A stretch of DNA of 64,000 nucleotides from Welwitschia mirabilis. Lineage: Eukaryota > Gnetophyta > Gnetopsida > Welwitschiales. The notes beneath the pieces are model-generated. The model had not been told where the DNA came from and made no database searches. It saw nothing but the letters and a program-made list of their open reading frames with translations. The position numbers were made by a program, and so were the translations under genes. Positions 35,885-48,959 of this stretch are shown here, piece after piece. The stretch's first letter is position 1. Every line of letters begins with the position of its first letter. The stretch lies in assembly GCA_051453625.1 (NCBI GenBank), contig JBOZIK010000001.1, positions 295,121,227 through 295,185,226 of the forward strand. The letters are read 5' to 3'.

Positions 35885-38340
35885 TCATGAATGTGGATTC
35901 TTTAGTCTAGTTATTAATGACTCTTTAGGGAATGGTGCAGAGATAGGTATCATAATAGCTTCTCCTCTAATTTCTTCTCTAGAAATTTGCTCAAAAGGTA
36001 TGGCGTAAATTCCTAAAGTTTTACTTGTTTTAACTTTTATGAAGATAGCAACAAAGGCACCTATTATCATGTTTATATTAGTTATGGTTCTCTCTTAAAA
36101 GAGCCTAAGATGATGTATGTCTTATGAGGAAACTCCAAATAGAGTCATATCTTATTTACATTCTTTCATAATTTTGCTAAATCTAATGGCTATAGTATCC
36201 ATTAGATTTTTTATTCTATCCACAAATAAATTAATTCTTTCCTTATCAAAATCATTTTTCAATTTCTGTAACTACTCACAAGATGTTTTAAAAATTGGAC
36301 ATATTTTAGGCTAACCTCCTAAAGTTTTTTGTATTATCTTTTAGAGTTGTTCTTCAAAACTACATGTCAAATCATACAATTTTTATGGGTAGTAGTCTAA
36401 ACTTCAAGGAACTATTAATTCTTCAAAACTAAATCCTATTCTTTTATTAAGTTAATCCTTCATTAGATAGTTTTTATGTAAGAGCTATAGATTCTCTTTC
36501 TCCAAATTTTGAATGATAGTTTGAGTAGATTTTGACATATTAACATAATATGATTCCTTAGATCAATTAAGATTTCTCTACATAGTCCTTTAGTTTTAGA
36601 TTTACTCTATATTTTTTAAATTTTCCTTTGAATGTAATAGAGAAGAAATCAAAAATAAAGTTAAATTAATCTTCCTCAAAATAGATACTTTCTGGTTGTT
36701 TCTTTATTCCTTTAGGAAAATTTTGCTTATTCTTTTATTTTTGATAATGTAGGATAAAAATGATCCAATCACCTTGTTAAGTGGATGCCTATATTTTCTT
36801 AATTTGGTCATCCTTTCTTTCTACCTAAAGTTCATTGTTTTCCTCATTCAACTACTAAATGAATCTTTTATTAGCTTTTAAATGATTTTATACATGTTTT
36901 TAATACTCAGTGTCTCAACCCACTTCTATTTATAACTATCTACATGAACTTGTAATTTCATATATTTTTCATTAATTTCTTGTAAGTTAGTATAAATCTT
37001 CTCAAAATTATCTTTCTTTAAATGTAAGGGGCCTTTATTATAAACAAATGTGATGAATTTTTATTGTTACTCAATAGATTTTGCATCATATTTCTTTAAG
37101 GTGATCATGCTTTATAGCAAGAAGACTAATACTTCAGGTTTCTCTCTTAACCACTCTCTAAATCATTCTTTTTCTTATGAAATTGTCTTCAACTTAGCTA
37201 TCCTTGCATATGCCCCTTGCAATTTTTCCATCATGCTATTATTGTAATCTAAAGAGTAAATTTTAAATAACCTATTCTCAATGTCCTTCTGTAATTTAAT
37301 ATTCTTTTTCTTTTCTTCCTATAATTGTTTTCTTAAAAATTCATTTTCTATATAGAGGTAAGAATTTTGATTCTGTAAAAGTAAAACTTCTTCTTTTTTA
37401 CTAAAGGAAAAGTTACATTTCTTATCTAAATAAGTTTTAGCATTACAGAAACTATCAAATTTGTCTTCTTATAAAGCCCTTAAGAATGATTCAAGTGAAG
37501 AAATGTTTTTTAGTAATTGTTTCAAACTAAATTGCTTATATGTGATTCTTTTTCTTTTTATAGAGGGTGGTTTGATATGGAGGAAGGCAAAGGAAGTACT
37601 AGGTTCCCCCTATTCATGTGAATTCTAAAGGATGCTAAACTATTGAACTCCAAATAATGATTAGCATGTTATTTCAATATGTTATTTTTTTGCCCTTGGG
37701 TTGATCCCTTTGTTACTCAGAGGTCTAGTGATAACTGAGGAAAATCCCAAACCTATAACCCTTGGAGCTTCAACTTTTCTTATTTTTGTAATGTGTTTAA
37801 TAATTTCTAAAAAATTCCATCTATAGTATTCACAAACTTTTCTTTTGTTGTATCTTTTATTACTTTAAAGATATATAAACTTATTAATGTTAAGCCTTTC
37901 TATTTGTTTAATATAGGCACAAAATTACTTGCTACCATTTGAGAGAGGATAAAAAGTTTGGATTCCAAATTTTTATTTATTTGAATCCTCCCATTAACCA
38001 CAGTTCTTCGTAACATATTCATACTTAGCTTAGTGAAGTTTTTCCTATTAGCCTATTTAATAGATTTTTCCTCCATTTGGTAAATTCAGTATTCTTTGGA
38101 GATCCTCTTTGGAAAATGAAATTTTTGTGTTGCATTTAATAGTCTTAAGTAAATCTTCTATTTTGTTAAGTTTTAAGTGTTTATAAGGCTTAAAAACTAT
38201 CTCAAAGTTATGTCCTTATTATATTGTTAACCAATTATACCCTCCAATTTGATTATTTGGTATTTAGGATATGTAAGACATGGGTCTATAAAGATTCCTC
38301 TAAAATACAAGGAAGATATGATTCTACATTTTGATAAATA
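35885..38340 (-). pseudogene. Long decayed ORF, possible PF20167-like head and coiled-coil tail
   Basis: On the minus strand a coding-like frame can be followed from about 38,340 to 35,885, roughly 800 codons, with a few frame changes and many internal stops that are mostly TAG/TAA. Near the N-terminus is ISFSKEDLQRILNLPNGG, which resembles the 'F-S-x-E-x-[IL]-x-x-[IL]-L-x-L-P-x-x-G' block of plant retroelement downstream proteins. Farther on comes APRVIGLGFSSVITRPLS. The middle and C-terminal parts (about 37,450-36,100) are Lys/Glu/Leu-rich, with heptad-like spacing (for example KLQKDIENRLFKIYSLDY), so a coiled coil is likely. The last 61 codons (36,070-35,885) are still open. I do not recognise the protein and no function is claimed. 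No LTR, primer site or pol could be tied to it. Confidence 0.45.
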
Positions 38341-38844
38341 AAAACTTTATTTTAAACAAAAAAAGTATATGAAAACACATGACTTAGGTTAGGTTAGCTA
38401 ACTTCTAAACTAGTATCTAAGCCTATCAGTCATTTTTAAGTTAAAATTTGCTTTAGCTTAATGCTTCAAACTATCATGAAAAGATAATAATTTACAAAAA
38501 TTCATCATATTTATTAAGTTGAAATTGTAAAAACAATAGTGCATTTTAGGATTTTCTTCCAATTTTTGTTTTCCAACAATTCTGCCTTACCCCTTAGAAA
38601 GAAAATTTAGGGGTTTTTTAATAGATTAGAAATAACAATGCATTTTCAACTTATTTTTAAATGTGTTTTCATTTTTAAATGAATCTGCATTTTCTAACAT
38701 TAGTAATCTTAGAAGTAATACTCATTTTTACTCATTATGAAATGTGTTTTTGTTTTCGAATGAGTTTTTATTTTTTAAACATTCATGAGCTGAGAAACAG
38801 TTGTGTATTTGAATGAGTTTTGAATGCATTTTTGTCTTCAAAAG

Positions 38845-39992
38845 TGTTGATAACCTATTATTATTAATTAATTAACAATTTTTTGGTGAAGATACTTATT
38901 TTATAAAGATTTTCCAGAAATGGATAACCACACAACTTATCTGAGTGACTTTACTACCAGTGAGGTAAAACTTAATTCAAGACCCGATGACCGTCATTTC
39001 CAGGTAGGTCAACCGAACTGCTAATCATATAAAGACCAGTTTTAAGATGGAGATCGTGTATCTCATGTGGGGTGACTAACTGTTAAACTTGTTGCAAACT
39101 AAAATAAAAGCAGGTAACCTCTAATGATGTTAAGGGTGATTGAACCGTATTTGTTAATTTTTAATCAACAAACAGTGAGGGTGATCAAAGACATATGTAA
39201 GGGTGACCAATTACTACCCAAATAAAAAAGGTCATAAAGAGGTCGACTGACCTGTCAAGTTTGGGTAACCACATGCAAGGTTGACCCTCTATCTCTATAA
39301 GGGCGACCTAATCAATAGACTATCAAAACTAAATTAAGCAAGGATGACCTAACAATTGGTAAGGGTGATTAAATAATAGGGCAATCGAGATTCTTATGAG
39401 GTTGACCTGATGTATTTTAAATATAACCATTGTACTTTTATGATTTACCAGAAAAAGGTGTAACCAAAATTCCAATGGTCATTTTTTGCTTTTTGAACAG
39501 CTATTTTTAGCCACTCTATTTAAGTACCTTCCTCTCAATAGTGAAGGAGACCAATTTTTAAAAAGATATAATACATCAAACACTGTTACACATACTATAT
39601 GAATTACACTTGGTTCATTGTGAACTCATAATTCTTCTAGACTCTTCTCTCCTTCTTATCTAGCTTATCAGAGCATGCTTTGCACTTCTACTTATGGCTC
39701 AGAATTATGTATTTGTGCACTTTGCTTAGATCCATTATTCTATGGTTATGGATTATTTCTAAAATCCACTTGTGATTGTACAAGTTTTTGGTGAGCCTAA
39801 AAACCAACCATTAAGGTTAATTTATACAAACTAGAGATGTGGTGTTAAACAGCTAAAGGGTGGTGACTATTTATAATTATAACATTCTGTGATTTTATAG
39901 TGGTTTATTTTCTTTTTAATTGTAGGTCTTTAAGGTGGATGAATATTTTATCATAATCTATTCACCCTCCTTTAGGGTTGATCCATACTTTA
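38845..39992 (+). repeat. LTR of truncated SIRE-like copia copy (LTR-1)
   Basis: It starts TGTTGATAACC and ends ACTTTA just before a primer site. It aligns with LTRs at 44,458-45,736 and 52,225-53,257 and is closest to the latter. It contains multiple copies of a decayed AAGGGTGACC-like motif (about 39,120-39,420). The sequence around 39,515 (CTCTATTTAAG) could be TATA-like. Confidence 0.85.
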
Positions 39993-39994
39993 AT

Positions 39995-40006
39995 TGGTAG
40001 CAGAGC
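39995..40006 (+). promoter_or_regulatory. Primer-binding site, initiator tRNA-Met type
   Basis: TGGTAGCAGAGC follows LTR-1. It differs from the standard TGGTATCAGAGC at one position. Confidence 0.85.
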
Positions 40007-40055
40007 AAGGTTAAGCAACAGATCCTAATAGACTTTACTTTATCTAACCTAGAAA

Positions 40056-40491
40056 ATGAGTTAGCCATTAGAAGGAAATTCTATTAGAAGGCCTCCCTTC
40101 TTTGATGAAACCAACTATGATTATTAGAAGGAAAAAATAAGGGTCTTTATTCAATCTATATACCTAGAAATATGAGAATATATTACTAATAACTATTATC
40201 TTCCTACTATGCAGGACCTGATAACCAAGCTAACATCTTTAAAGATCAAACACAAGTGGACACCTAATGAAAATATGGTAGCGTCATGCAACTTTAAATG
40301 GTTAAATGCAATATTCTATGCCATAGGTCTAGAAGATTTCAAATGAGTATTAAATTGCATCATAGCTAAGGAAGCATGGAATATTTTGTAGACTGCTCAT
40401 GAAGGAATAAGCTTGGTGAAGTAAGCTAAGCTTGAGATGCTCATTACTTAGTTTGAAGATCTTAAAATAAAAGAGGATAAAGGTATAAATG
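40056..40491 (+). pseudogene. Copia gag N-terminal fragment (truncated copy)
   Basis: Begins with an ATG at 40,056 and is colinear with the gag start at 45,801: PFFDETNYDY matches FFFDGINYGYW, and KEAWNIL matches KEAWDIL. The 'F-D-G-x-N-Y-x-x-W' pattern is the DUF4219/UBN2-type start of plant copia gag. Several stops (TAG) interrupt it. It is cut by the 100-N gap at 40,492, and the sequence after the gap is unrelated. Confidence 0.8.
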
Positions 40492-40591
40492 NNNNNNNNN
40501 NNNNNNNNNNNNNNNNNNNNNNNNNNNNNNNNNNNNNNNNNNNNNNNNNNNNNNNNNNNNNNNNNNNNNNNNNNNNNNNNNNNNNNNNNNN

Positions 40592-43020
40592 AGTAATCAA
40601 GTTATATGTAGTATTTTTAAATAAGAAATTAGTGACTCTATTATAGTACAACTAGTAAAACTTAATTTTCTAGATTTATTAAAAAAAGAGATAATTTACT
40701 AATACAACTTGGTTTCATAGATTCATTAAAAAAAAATCATTCACCATAAATTATAAATGTAAAAAAGGTAACAGTATGCGATTGTCATGAGTTATAATAA
40801 AATGTTGGAAAATGATAGAGTAGCTTGAAATAAATCATTTACTAACATATTAGTAATCTAAATGATACAAATTATTATAGGCTTAATTCTAATGATTAAA
40901 AAAAGATTTAATAAAACATGTAAAAAATGCTATTGCATAACATCATAGTTAAATCAAAGAATGAAATCCTATAGTAAAGAGATTAGAAAATCCAAAACTT
41001 GAGATTAGTCTAAAGAGCTATAGGATTAATTAAAGGGGATTGGCATAATAACTAGCATTGAAAGTTGAAATTTGAAACTTCAAAATCTATGAAAATCACA
41101 AATTGTTTTATAAAATAAAAAATTCTAAAATTCACTTCTGAAAAATTGGCTTTTTCTTGTACATCTATTTTCTCTTGGTGAATCGAGAAAAATCCAAATT
41201 TTTCCTTAAAAAATTAGTTTTTTCCTTCTCAAATACATTTTTTTCATGTGTTAAAATGGTATTTGTAATTAATATTTGTACATTCCTGAAATCAGACAAA
41301 TCACATTCTAGGTAATCCATCATGGAATGCACTTTTTCATTGTTGGATCATGATTCCATGGAAATTGTGATCCTATTCTGATGTAATGTGATTTTGTTTA
41401 GACATAATATAGAATCGTGTAGATCATGATTTTGATCTGCTTCATATAACACTAGTCCACATCATCAAATCCAAGGAAAAGGTTTTCCTCCAAGACAATA
41501 AGAAGAAGATAAGTCAGATCTAAAGATCTTCATAACTCTGTTCTTTAAACTTGGTGATGGCAATGAAGGATTTTATTATCCAATGATTATCATTCCACAC
41601 TACCATCCTTAACATTGCTATTCAAAAAAATCTTAAAAAGAGCTAGGCAATACCTCCATTGCATCAAATTAAATGGGAATGATAGAAAACCTCACAATAA
41701 GGCTCTAATAAGATTATAACTAAAAACACACAGACAATGGCATAAAAAATGAATTTATGAGACTAAAACTTCACTCATATTTTATTATATTAATGTGTTC
41801 TTTAAAGAGCACAAATGAAATTAGAGCTTCATGAAGGAATAACGCTACACCTCTGCCTCATGATTTTATGAGTTCATTGTGCTCCATTTCTTCACTGGGT
41901 AGATGGTCAATTATTATTAGATTTGAAAATTGGTAGGAGAAAATGTTGGGCATAAAATTAAGAAAAGGAAATTCTAATTCATGAGGAAGACAAAACTAAA
42001 GGAATAGTTAACATTAATAAAGGACTGTGTCAATAACTTGAAATATCACCATATATCAAAGAAAAAGACAATTTTGTTATTTATCTAAATGATGTAATAG
42101 ACTACAAACATTATTAGGGGATTCAATTTTTTACACATACCTATATTCATAAAGAACATGAAAAATGATTTTAATTGATAAATAAAGGCATATTAATAAT
42201 AAAATATTAAAAAAAGAAAATAAATTCATAAAGAATTCCAATGTAAAAGATGCCAAAGAAAATGATTCAGTTTAAGAAGAATAGAAATTCTCTAAAGAAA
42301 ATTAACTTATGTTGAAGTTAATTAGTAGTTGATTATTGCAAGGATATCTATATGGGTGATGCCCAAAATATCCATGTAATCATAAGACAATGGAAAGGAG
42401 AAATAATTAGATATTAAAGAAAAGATAAAAATAAAGAAGTTAGTTTAAAAGCCTTATTGTTGAGACTTTGAAGGCCATTTATGCTTAGTATTTTCATGGT
42501 AACTTTTCAGTTATTTAAAAGTCATACTTGCACTTAGTTAGTAAGTTAACTTCTCCTTTTTCAATACTCCAATTATTTATTCATGCTTAATCATCTTCTT
42601 CTTTCAGCATCCATCTATCTACTTTGTTTTGATTTTCTTTACTATTTTCTTTTTATCTTTTTACCTTGTTTGTACTTTCTAGGAGATGATCTTTATCCTT
42701 GATGTATCTTTTGTAATCTTTTAAATATTAAAGTACTTCTTCTTATTTTATTAGCTTTTAATTTTCAATGCATGGATGACTCGAGTGAAGGGCTAGTTTA
42801 TATAAAACTTCTAAGAAGTAATGCATTGGATCTTATAGAAATAAGTTTTTATGTGGAATTATATTTCTCATAAACTTAAGTCATAGGTTTAAACTTAATG
42901 CATATCTTTTTTTAATAATTACTTTAAATGAAATATAATTTGTGTTTAATAATGTAATCATCTTGAATTATTATCTTTTATCTCCTATTCAAGTTAGCTA
43001 GCTTCCACACTTTTCCACTT
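40592..43020. other. AT-rich non-coding stretch between two SIRE-like copies
   Basis: No gene or retroelement domain seen on either strand. It follows directly on the 100-N gap, so it may be a nested insertion in the truncated copia copy or an unrelated contig joined there. Confidence 0.45.
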
Positions 43021-43026
43021 GCTTTG

Positions 43027-44050
43027 TTAGGGACTAATAAACACTTAGTTATGGGCTATATTAAAGAAATAAGTTGTTCAAATTTAATGATGGTTTTAAG
43101 CGTGGTCGTATGAACTTTTGATATGTTTTGTGTTCCAGATTTAGGATTTTCCATCCCAAGGATAAATAATTAAACATAATCTAGATTAAAACAAAATAAT
43201 TATGAAGCATTTGAGAAAACAACTAGATTCTACCTACAATTAGAAAATAAATCCTTAGAGGATAAATTCCTAGAGGAGCAAATAATCAGATTCCACCTAC
43301 AACTAGATTTCACCTACCAATAGGGAACAAAGCAGAAGAGGATAAAACACTAAAGAATGTGTCGCTAGAGGATAGATCTAAGAGACAATAAGGAATCAAT
43401 TGTTGTTTTTAGCCGAAATTGTAATGTAACCATTTTAATTTGTCCTTTAGCTAAATTAGTTACCTTTCAAACCTATATAAACAACTTAGATATCTCATTT
43501 CCTTATCTTCCTAGCATTAAAATAACTTATAAGATTGAAGTATTTTTTATTAAGAAATCCATCTACTTTTGAGAAGAGATACTTTTAGTATTAGGCTAAG
43601 TATCCTCTATTTAGAGGCAACTACTTGTAACTAGATATATGAAAGTGTATTTTCATTAATAAAGCGTGCTTTCTTTCTCTCAATTATAACTCACTTTTTC
43701 TTCCTTATGTTAGTGTTAATTTAATACTATAATATATTAGATCTGATATTGACATAGGTACAAGGACCAACTAGGGTAATGAAACATTGGTATAACTGAT
43801 TAATTTGATTGCATTTAGATCACTTTAATTTTCTTTGCATTGCATTTTCCACTTCCATTACATTTCATCCCATCATGTGCATTGTTAATTTTATTTTTCT
43901 TAATTAAATAAAACCAAAACTAATTTCTTTTACTTTTAAATGAATTAATGTTTTGGATCCTCTAATTGCTTTACTAGTTTATGATATTTGGATTGTACCC
44001 TATACTAGCATAATTCTTATGCTAAGAATAGATTAAATTTCTAAAGTACA
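43027..44050 (+). repeat. Possible solo LTR of Ty3/gypsy type
   Basis: Starts TGTTAGGGAC. It contains a good TATA box (CTATATAAAC, TATATAA at 43,474-43,480) and, 180 bases later, AATAAAG (43,658-43,664) followed by a CT-rich run. Then comes a GCATTGCATTTT block, whose order resembles the 3' part of the Athila-like LTRs at 2,280-2,560 and 10,640-10,930. No second LTR or internal region was found, so solo-LTR status is an inference. Confidence 0.35.
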
Positions 44051-44457
44051 GACATATCTTTCATGCATGCCTACAAAATAATTAAGGAAAAAATTAATTA
44101 AATGTTATTTTCTTCTAGTATATTTGTATAAATAAATAATATTATCAAATGACATAGAAGTAAAGTTTGATATCTGAGATTGTGAAAAAATTCTACACAA
44201 AAATGAGTAATAAATATGACTAGAATTCATTTTTTTTATTTAAAATTAATAGTATCTTCATGCAAGAGAGATAAACATTAAAAATGATTCATGACTACTA
44301 ATATATCCAAGACATTTTTCACTCTAATATTGTCATCCTATGAGTAAAAAACTAGTTTTAATTAATCACTCACTAAAGAAAATGCATTTTGAGATTTCAA
44401 ATAAGATATTAATGGATGTTAACAAGAAATATATACCTATTAATGAGCAATAATTAT

Positions 44458-45736
44458 TGAAAGAACCTATTTTCATTGATCAATTAATGAGTTTTTGTGG
44501 AGATAGCTATTTTGTAGAGATTTTTTAGCATTAGGTGATTCCTCAAGATATCTGGGCAACCAAACTAACATTTGAATATACATTGAGTAACATGTAGGCG
44601 ACAATAAGGAAAATACCAAATGACCTATCTGTCAGTAAGGCCAAACTACTTCAAGGCTAGGTGACCATGGTTCAAAGGTGAATTAAATAGATTGTTAGTA
44701 AGATAGAGACATGTTTTAGTGCTAAAAACTATGTATCATAAGTGGGGTTACCACATGCTAAACCTAGTGCAAACTGATAAAGCAATGGGTAATCAACACT
44801 TAACATTAAGGGCAATTGAACTGCATATAGAAATTTTTAAATAGACCAATAGTGAGGGTAACCAATGATACATGTATGTGTGACTTATTATTGCACAAGA
44901 AATAGCCATAAAGAGGTTGATTAATTCATCAAGATTTGGGAAACCTCACATAAGATCAACCCCTCTTCTATGTGAGGGGGACCACATGTTCAAAAGTAGC
45001 ATTATTAAAACTAAATTAGGAATAGACAACATAATGCTACAGTAAGGGTGATCGAATAAGCAGAATATTAGAATTAAATTAAGCAAGGATAATCTAATAA
45101 TTTGATAAGGGTAACCAAATACTAGGATAACTGAGATTCTTGTGACGTCAATTCAACATGTCCAAAATATAATTATTGCACTTCCATGATTTACTAGAAA
45201 TAGGAAGAAGTAGATTCCAACAATTACTTCTACCCTTTGAATAGCTATTTTTACTCACACTATTTAAAGAACTTTTTACCAATAAAGATTACTGCTTTTG
45301 AAAATGACACAACCCATCTAACACTGTTACATGTTTCGTATGCACTATGCTTGAATGATTGTGATATCATATTTCTCTTGGACTTTATTTTTACTTCTTA
45401 TCTTGCTTATTAGACCTTGCTTTACATTTGCACTTGTGGATCATAACTATGCACTTGTACACATTGCATAAATCCCTTCTTAGGTGGTTGTGGATTAGTC
45501 TTAAAATTCACTACTGATTGTATAGGTTTTAGGTGAGCATAAAAATCAACCATTAAAATTAATCTATGCCAAATTAAGATGTGATGTCTAAGAGTTAAAG
45601 GATGATGACTATTTAGCATCAAAAAAATTTTTGTGATTTTTTGGTTGTTTGTTTGATTTTTATTTGCAAGTCTTCAAGGTGGACAATTATTTTATTATGA
45701 CTTGTTCACCCTCCTGTAAGGTCAATTTGTACTTCA
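44458..45736 (+). repeat. 5' LTR of SIRE-like element (LTR-2)
   Basis: Begins TGAAAGAACC and ends GTACTTCA. It aligns with LTR-1 and LTR-3 but is the most divergent of the three. It carries an extra segment of about 100-150 bases near 44,560-44,720. Confidence 0.85.
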
Positions 45737-45738
45737 AT

Positions 45739-45750
45739 TGTTATCAGAGC
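45739..45750 (+). promoter_or_regulatory. Primer-binding site, initiator tRNA-Met type
   Basis: TGTTATCAGAGC directly after LTR-2, one change from the standard copia primer site. It is followed by AAGGTTAAGCAA, shared with the truncated copy. Confidence 0.85.
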
Positions 45751-45800
45751 AAGGTTAAGCAATAGATCTTAATATGTCTCTACTCCCTCTACCCTAGAAA

Positions 45801-47215
45801 ATGAGTCATCCCTTAGAAGAAAATTTTGTTACAAGTATTTTCTTCTTTGATGGAATCAACTATGGTTATTGGAAGGCAAAATGAGGATATTTGTTCAATC
45901 CATAGACCTTAAAATATAGGAGTCTATTACTAATGGCTATTATCTTCCTACTGTGCAGGATCTAATAACCAATCTAACATCTCTAAAGAGAAAAGACAAG
46001 TGGGCACCTAATGAAAATAGATAGCATTCTACAACTTCAAATAATTGAATGCAATCTTTTGTGCCATAAGTTCAGAATATTTCAAACAAATAGTAAATTA
46101 CATCACAACTAAGGAAGCATGGGATATTTTGTAGACTGTTCATGAAGGAACAAGCCTAGTAAAGTAGGCTAAGCTTCAGATTTTCATTACTTAGTTTGAA
46201 GATCTCAAATTGAAAAATGATGAAGGTATAAATGAATTTTTTGTAAAACTAATGGATATTGTCAATTCTATCCATGTCCTAGGTGAACTCATCGAGAAGT
46301 CAAGAGTAGTATGTAAGGCATTGAGATCCCTTCCTAAGAGATTTGAGTCTAAGGTAACTACAATCAAAGAAAGCAAGGACTTGAATAAGAAAGATGAATG
46401 AGCTTTAAGGAAACCTTCACATATTTGAACTGAAATTTGAAAAGCAGAAGAAGAAAAGTGTAGTATTGGCAGCTGCTCATGAAAACATCGATATCAAAAA
46501 AGGATCTGACTAAGAACTAGAAAGCGAGGATGAAGTGACTCTCCTAGCCAAAAGATTTAGATGCCTTATGCAAAGAAGACAAAATGGAGGTCAATCCAGA
46601 AGACCACCAAGAAGAAAAGAAGAAAGGATGATGAGACATCCAATGCTATTCTTGCAGGGGTTTCAATCACACATCCAATTTCTACTCAAATAGCAAAAAG
46701 GAAGACAAAAGAAAAGGAAAGAAAGTTCTCTTAGCAATATGTGATGATAAGAAAAGTGAAAGCGAATCAAACTCAAATTCAGAAAGAGGCAGAATCTCTC
46801 TTATGGCCTTTGTGGATGAAAAGGTATGCTCCACATCTACTATTGATTCCCTTAATAATGAAGATATGCTTAGTGAAATAGAAGAAGAGCTATACATGGA
46901 ATGTCAAAATCTAGCCCTTAGAGTTAGCAACCTAAAGAAAGAAAACAAAATCTTTTAGAAAAATTAAATGATAGAGAAAGGGAAATTAAATTTTTGAAAA
47001 TTAAGCTTGAGTCAAAATCAACTCTATCTAAAGAAACTTTGATTAATAAAGGTTCTATAAGCTTCTTTCACACTTGGTTAAACAATATCTCTTCTCTCAA
47101 ACCCTTAAATAAACCAAATTCCAAATACTTATTAGTAAATATTATTTGTTATCATTATAACAATAAGAAACATTTAGGGATTGATTATATCTTTCACAAA
47201 AGTTGATTTTCCCAT
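45801..47215 (+). pseudogene. Copia gag with zinc knuckles (decayed)
   Basis: Start ATG at 45,801 (MSHPLEENF), then FFFDGINYGYWKAK, the N-terminal motif of plant copia gag. A UBN2-type core follows: KEAWDIL, then 46,210-46,401, open, with EFFVKLMDIVNSIHVLGE and LRSLPKRFESKVTTIKESKD. A Lys-rich stretch then leads to a decayed knuckle at about 46,645-46,690 (CYSCRGFNHTSNFYS, last Cys lost). A Ser/Glu-rich region (46,750-46,900), a helical Glu/Lys segment and a second decayed knuckle near 47,150-47,200 (CYHYNNKKHLGIDY) complete it. Gag forms the virus-like particle and packages the RNA. Breaks: stops and at least two frame changes. Confidence 0.85.
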
Positions 47216-47325
47216 TTCATACTAGGTTCTAAATTTACTTTTTCTCCAAAACCTAATCAAAATACAAGCAAAAATAAATGCTTAAAGCAGATTCTAAATT
47301 CCTAAATAAAAGCCTTTTAATTTAA

Positions 47326-47640
47326 ATGGCTTTAAAAATAACTAATCATTTTTTGTTATATATTGATAGTGGTTGTTCTAGACATATGATAGGTGACAAG
47401 TTCAACTTCTTCAACTTCAAGGAATATGATAGAAGAGAAATGACATTTAGCAATAATGGAAGAGATCGAATTAAAGGAATTGGAAGTGTCAGTGGAGGTA
47501 ATTTGCCAAATATTTATAATGTGCTATTTGTAAATGGATTGAAGCATAATCTATTAAGTATTAGTCAAATATGTGATAAGGGTCATAAAGTGTCTTTTGA
47601 TGAAAATAAGTATACAATCAAAAATGATAAAACTAATTAG
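47326..47640 (+). pseudogene. Copia aspartic protease
   Basis: Still an open frame of 104 codons. LLYIDSGCSRHMIGDKFNFF contains the catalytic Asp-Ser-Gly and the copia-specific HM motif. FSNNGRDRIKGIGSVSGG, VLFVNGLKHNLLSISQICDKG and KVSFDENKY match the later strands of the family in order. The active-site Asp is kept, which is rare for this element. The domain normally cleaves the gag-pol polyprotein. It ends in TAG, where the polyprotein would have continued. Confidence 0.9.
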
Positions 47641-47659
47641 ATATTATTACTAGCAATAA

Positions 47660-48880
47660 GACATGAAAATGTTTTTTGTGTAAATCATTCAAATGATTCT
47701 ATTTGTCTTTTATCTTATGTTCAAGATAATGTTCTCTAGCATCAACATTTAAGTCACATTATATTTTAAAATTTAAAGAAAATATGTTATGGTAAGATTG
47801 TTAGAGGTTTTTTAAAACTTTTTATCACTCACAAATGCTTATGTGATGTCTGTTAAAAAGGAAAACAAACTAGATCTTCTCACAAAGGAATAAGTGATAT
47901 TAATACTAACAAGCGCTTAGGTTTAATCCATATGGATTTGGTTGATCCTATTCAAATAGCAATTTTATTAGGGAAAATATATTTTTTGGTTAGGTTGATG
48001 ATTTTTCTAGATTCTCTTGGATAGCCTTTCTTAATGAAAATTTTGATGCTTATGGTAACTTTGTTAGAATTTTCAAGAAACTCTAAATTGAAAAGGAGTA
48101 TGTCATTAAAAAGATTCATAGTGATCATGGTGGAGAATTCGAAAATGAAAAATTTGAATACTATTACAGCTCAAATGAAATTGACTATGAATTTTCAGCC
48201 CCAGAGATTCCTCAACAAAATAGGATAGATAAAAGAAAAGACTATACATTATTAGACATGGTAAGAGTCATGCTAAATAACAAGGATATCCCAAAACGAT
48301 TTTGGGCTGAAGTAGTGAATACAGCATGTCATATTTCAAATAGAGTTTATTTGAGAATAAGAACTTCCAAAACTCCTTATGAACTCTAGAAAGGGAAGAA
48401 GCCCAATATATCCTATTTTAAAACTTTTAGAAGTAAGTGTTTCATCATAAGAGATAGAGAGGATCTGGCAAAATTTGATTTTAAATCTGATGAAGAAATC
48501 TTTGTAAGGTACTCTCAATCAAGTAAATCTTATAAAGTGTTTAACAAATGTACTCTTCATATAAAATAATCTATAAATGTCAAAATTCATAATGTACCTA
48601 ATTCAGTGAAATCCTATGAGCCAGATGATGATGTAGTTCCTCCTTCTTTTTACCAAAATACAGATGTTTCAAAAGATAAGATAGCACCAAAAATTAAAGA
48701 GCTTAAGGATCATCCTTTGGATTCAATCATTAGAAATGTGAAACAAAGTATAATCATTAGAAACTCTCTTAAGAATTTTAGTACTCATGTTTCTCTGTTA
48801 TCTCTAGTGGAATCAACAACTTTTAAGAAGACTAAATATAATCCATGTCAGATTAATGTAATGCAAGAAGAACCTGAATA
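47660..48880 (+). pseudogene. Copia integrase with GAG-pre-integrase region
   Basis: The zinc-binding region appears near 47,735-47,870: VL-HQHLSHI (Trp to stop, TGG to TAG), then CLCDVC. The catalytic core follows with LIHMDLVDP, then FSRFSWIAFL, then IHSDHGGEFEN at about 48,113-48,145, which holds the second catalytic Asp. SAPEIPQQN is near 48,197 and contains Glu at a family position. FWAEVVNTACHISNR (48,300) and TPYELW (Trp to stop) follow. 48,606-48,881 is an open frame covering the acidic linker between integrase and RT. Frame changes occur near 48,000 and 48,230. Integrase would insert the cDNA into the host genome. Confidence 0.88.
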
Positions 48881-48959
48881 ATTCTCCCAAAATCAAGTGT
48901 GATTTCTCATTCTTAAATCAACAGAAAAGAATGTCATATGCACAAAATGAATTTTTAGA

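Noticed and set aside
35885-38340. Endogenous pararetrovirus (caulimovirid) origin for the long minus-strand ORF
   Set aside because: No movement-protein, coat zinc-finger, protease or RT motif was seen next to it; the block resembling plant retroelement accessory proteins is a better, though weak, fit.
38555-38620. Similarity between 38,555-38,620 and the sequence right after LTR-3 (53,258-53,325) as evidence of a shared target
   Set aside because: The left copy lies about 250 bases away from LTR-1, so it does not behave as a target duplication; it is probably a shared background repeat.
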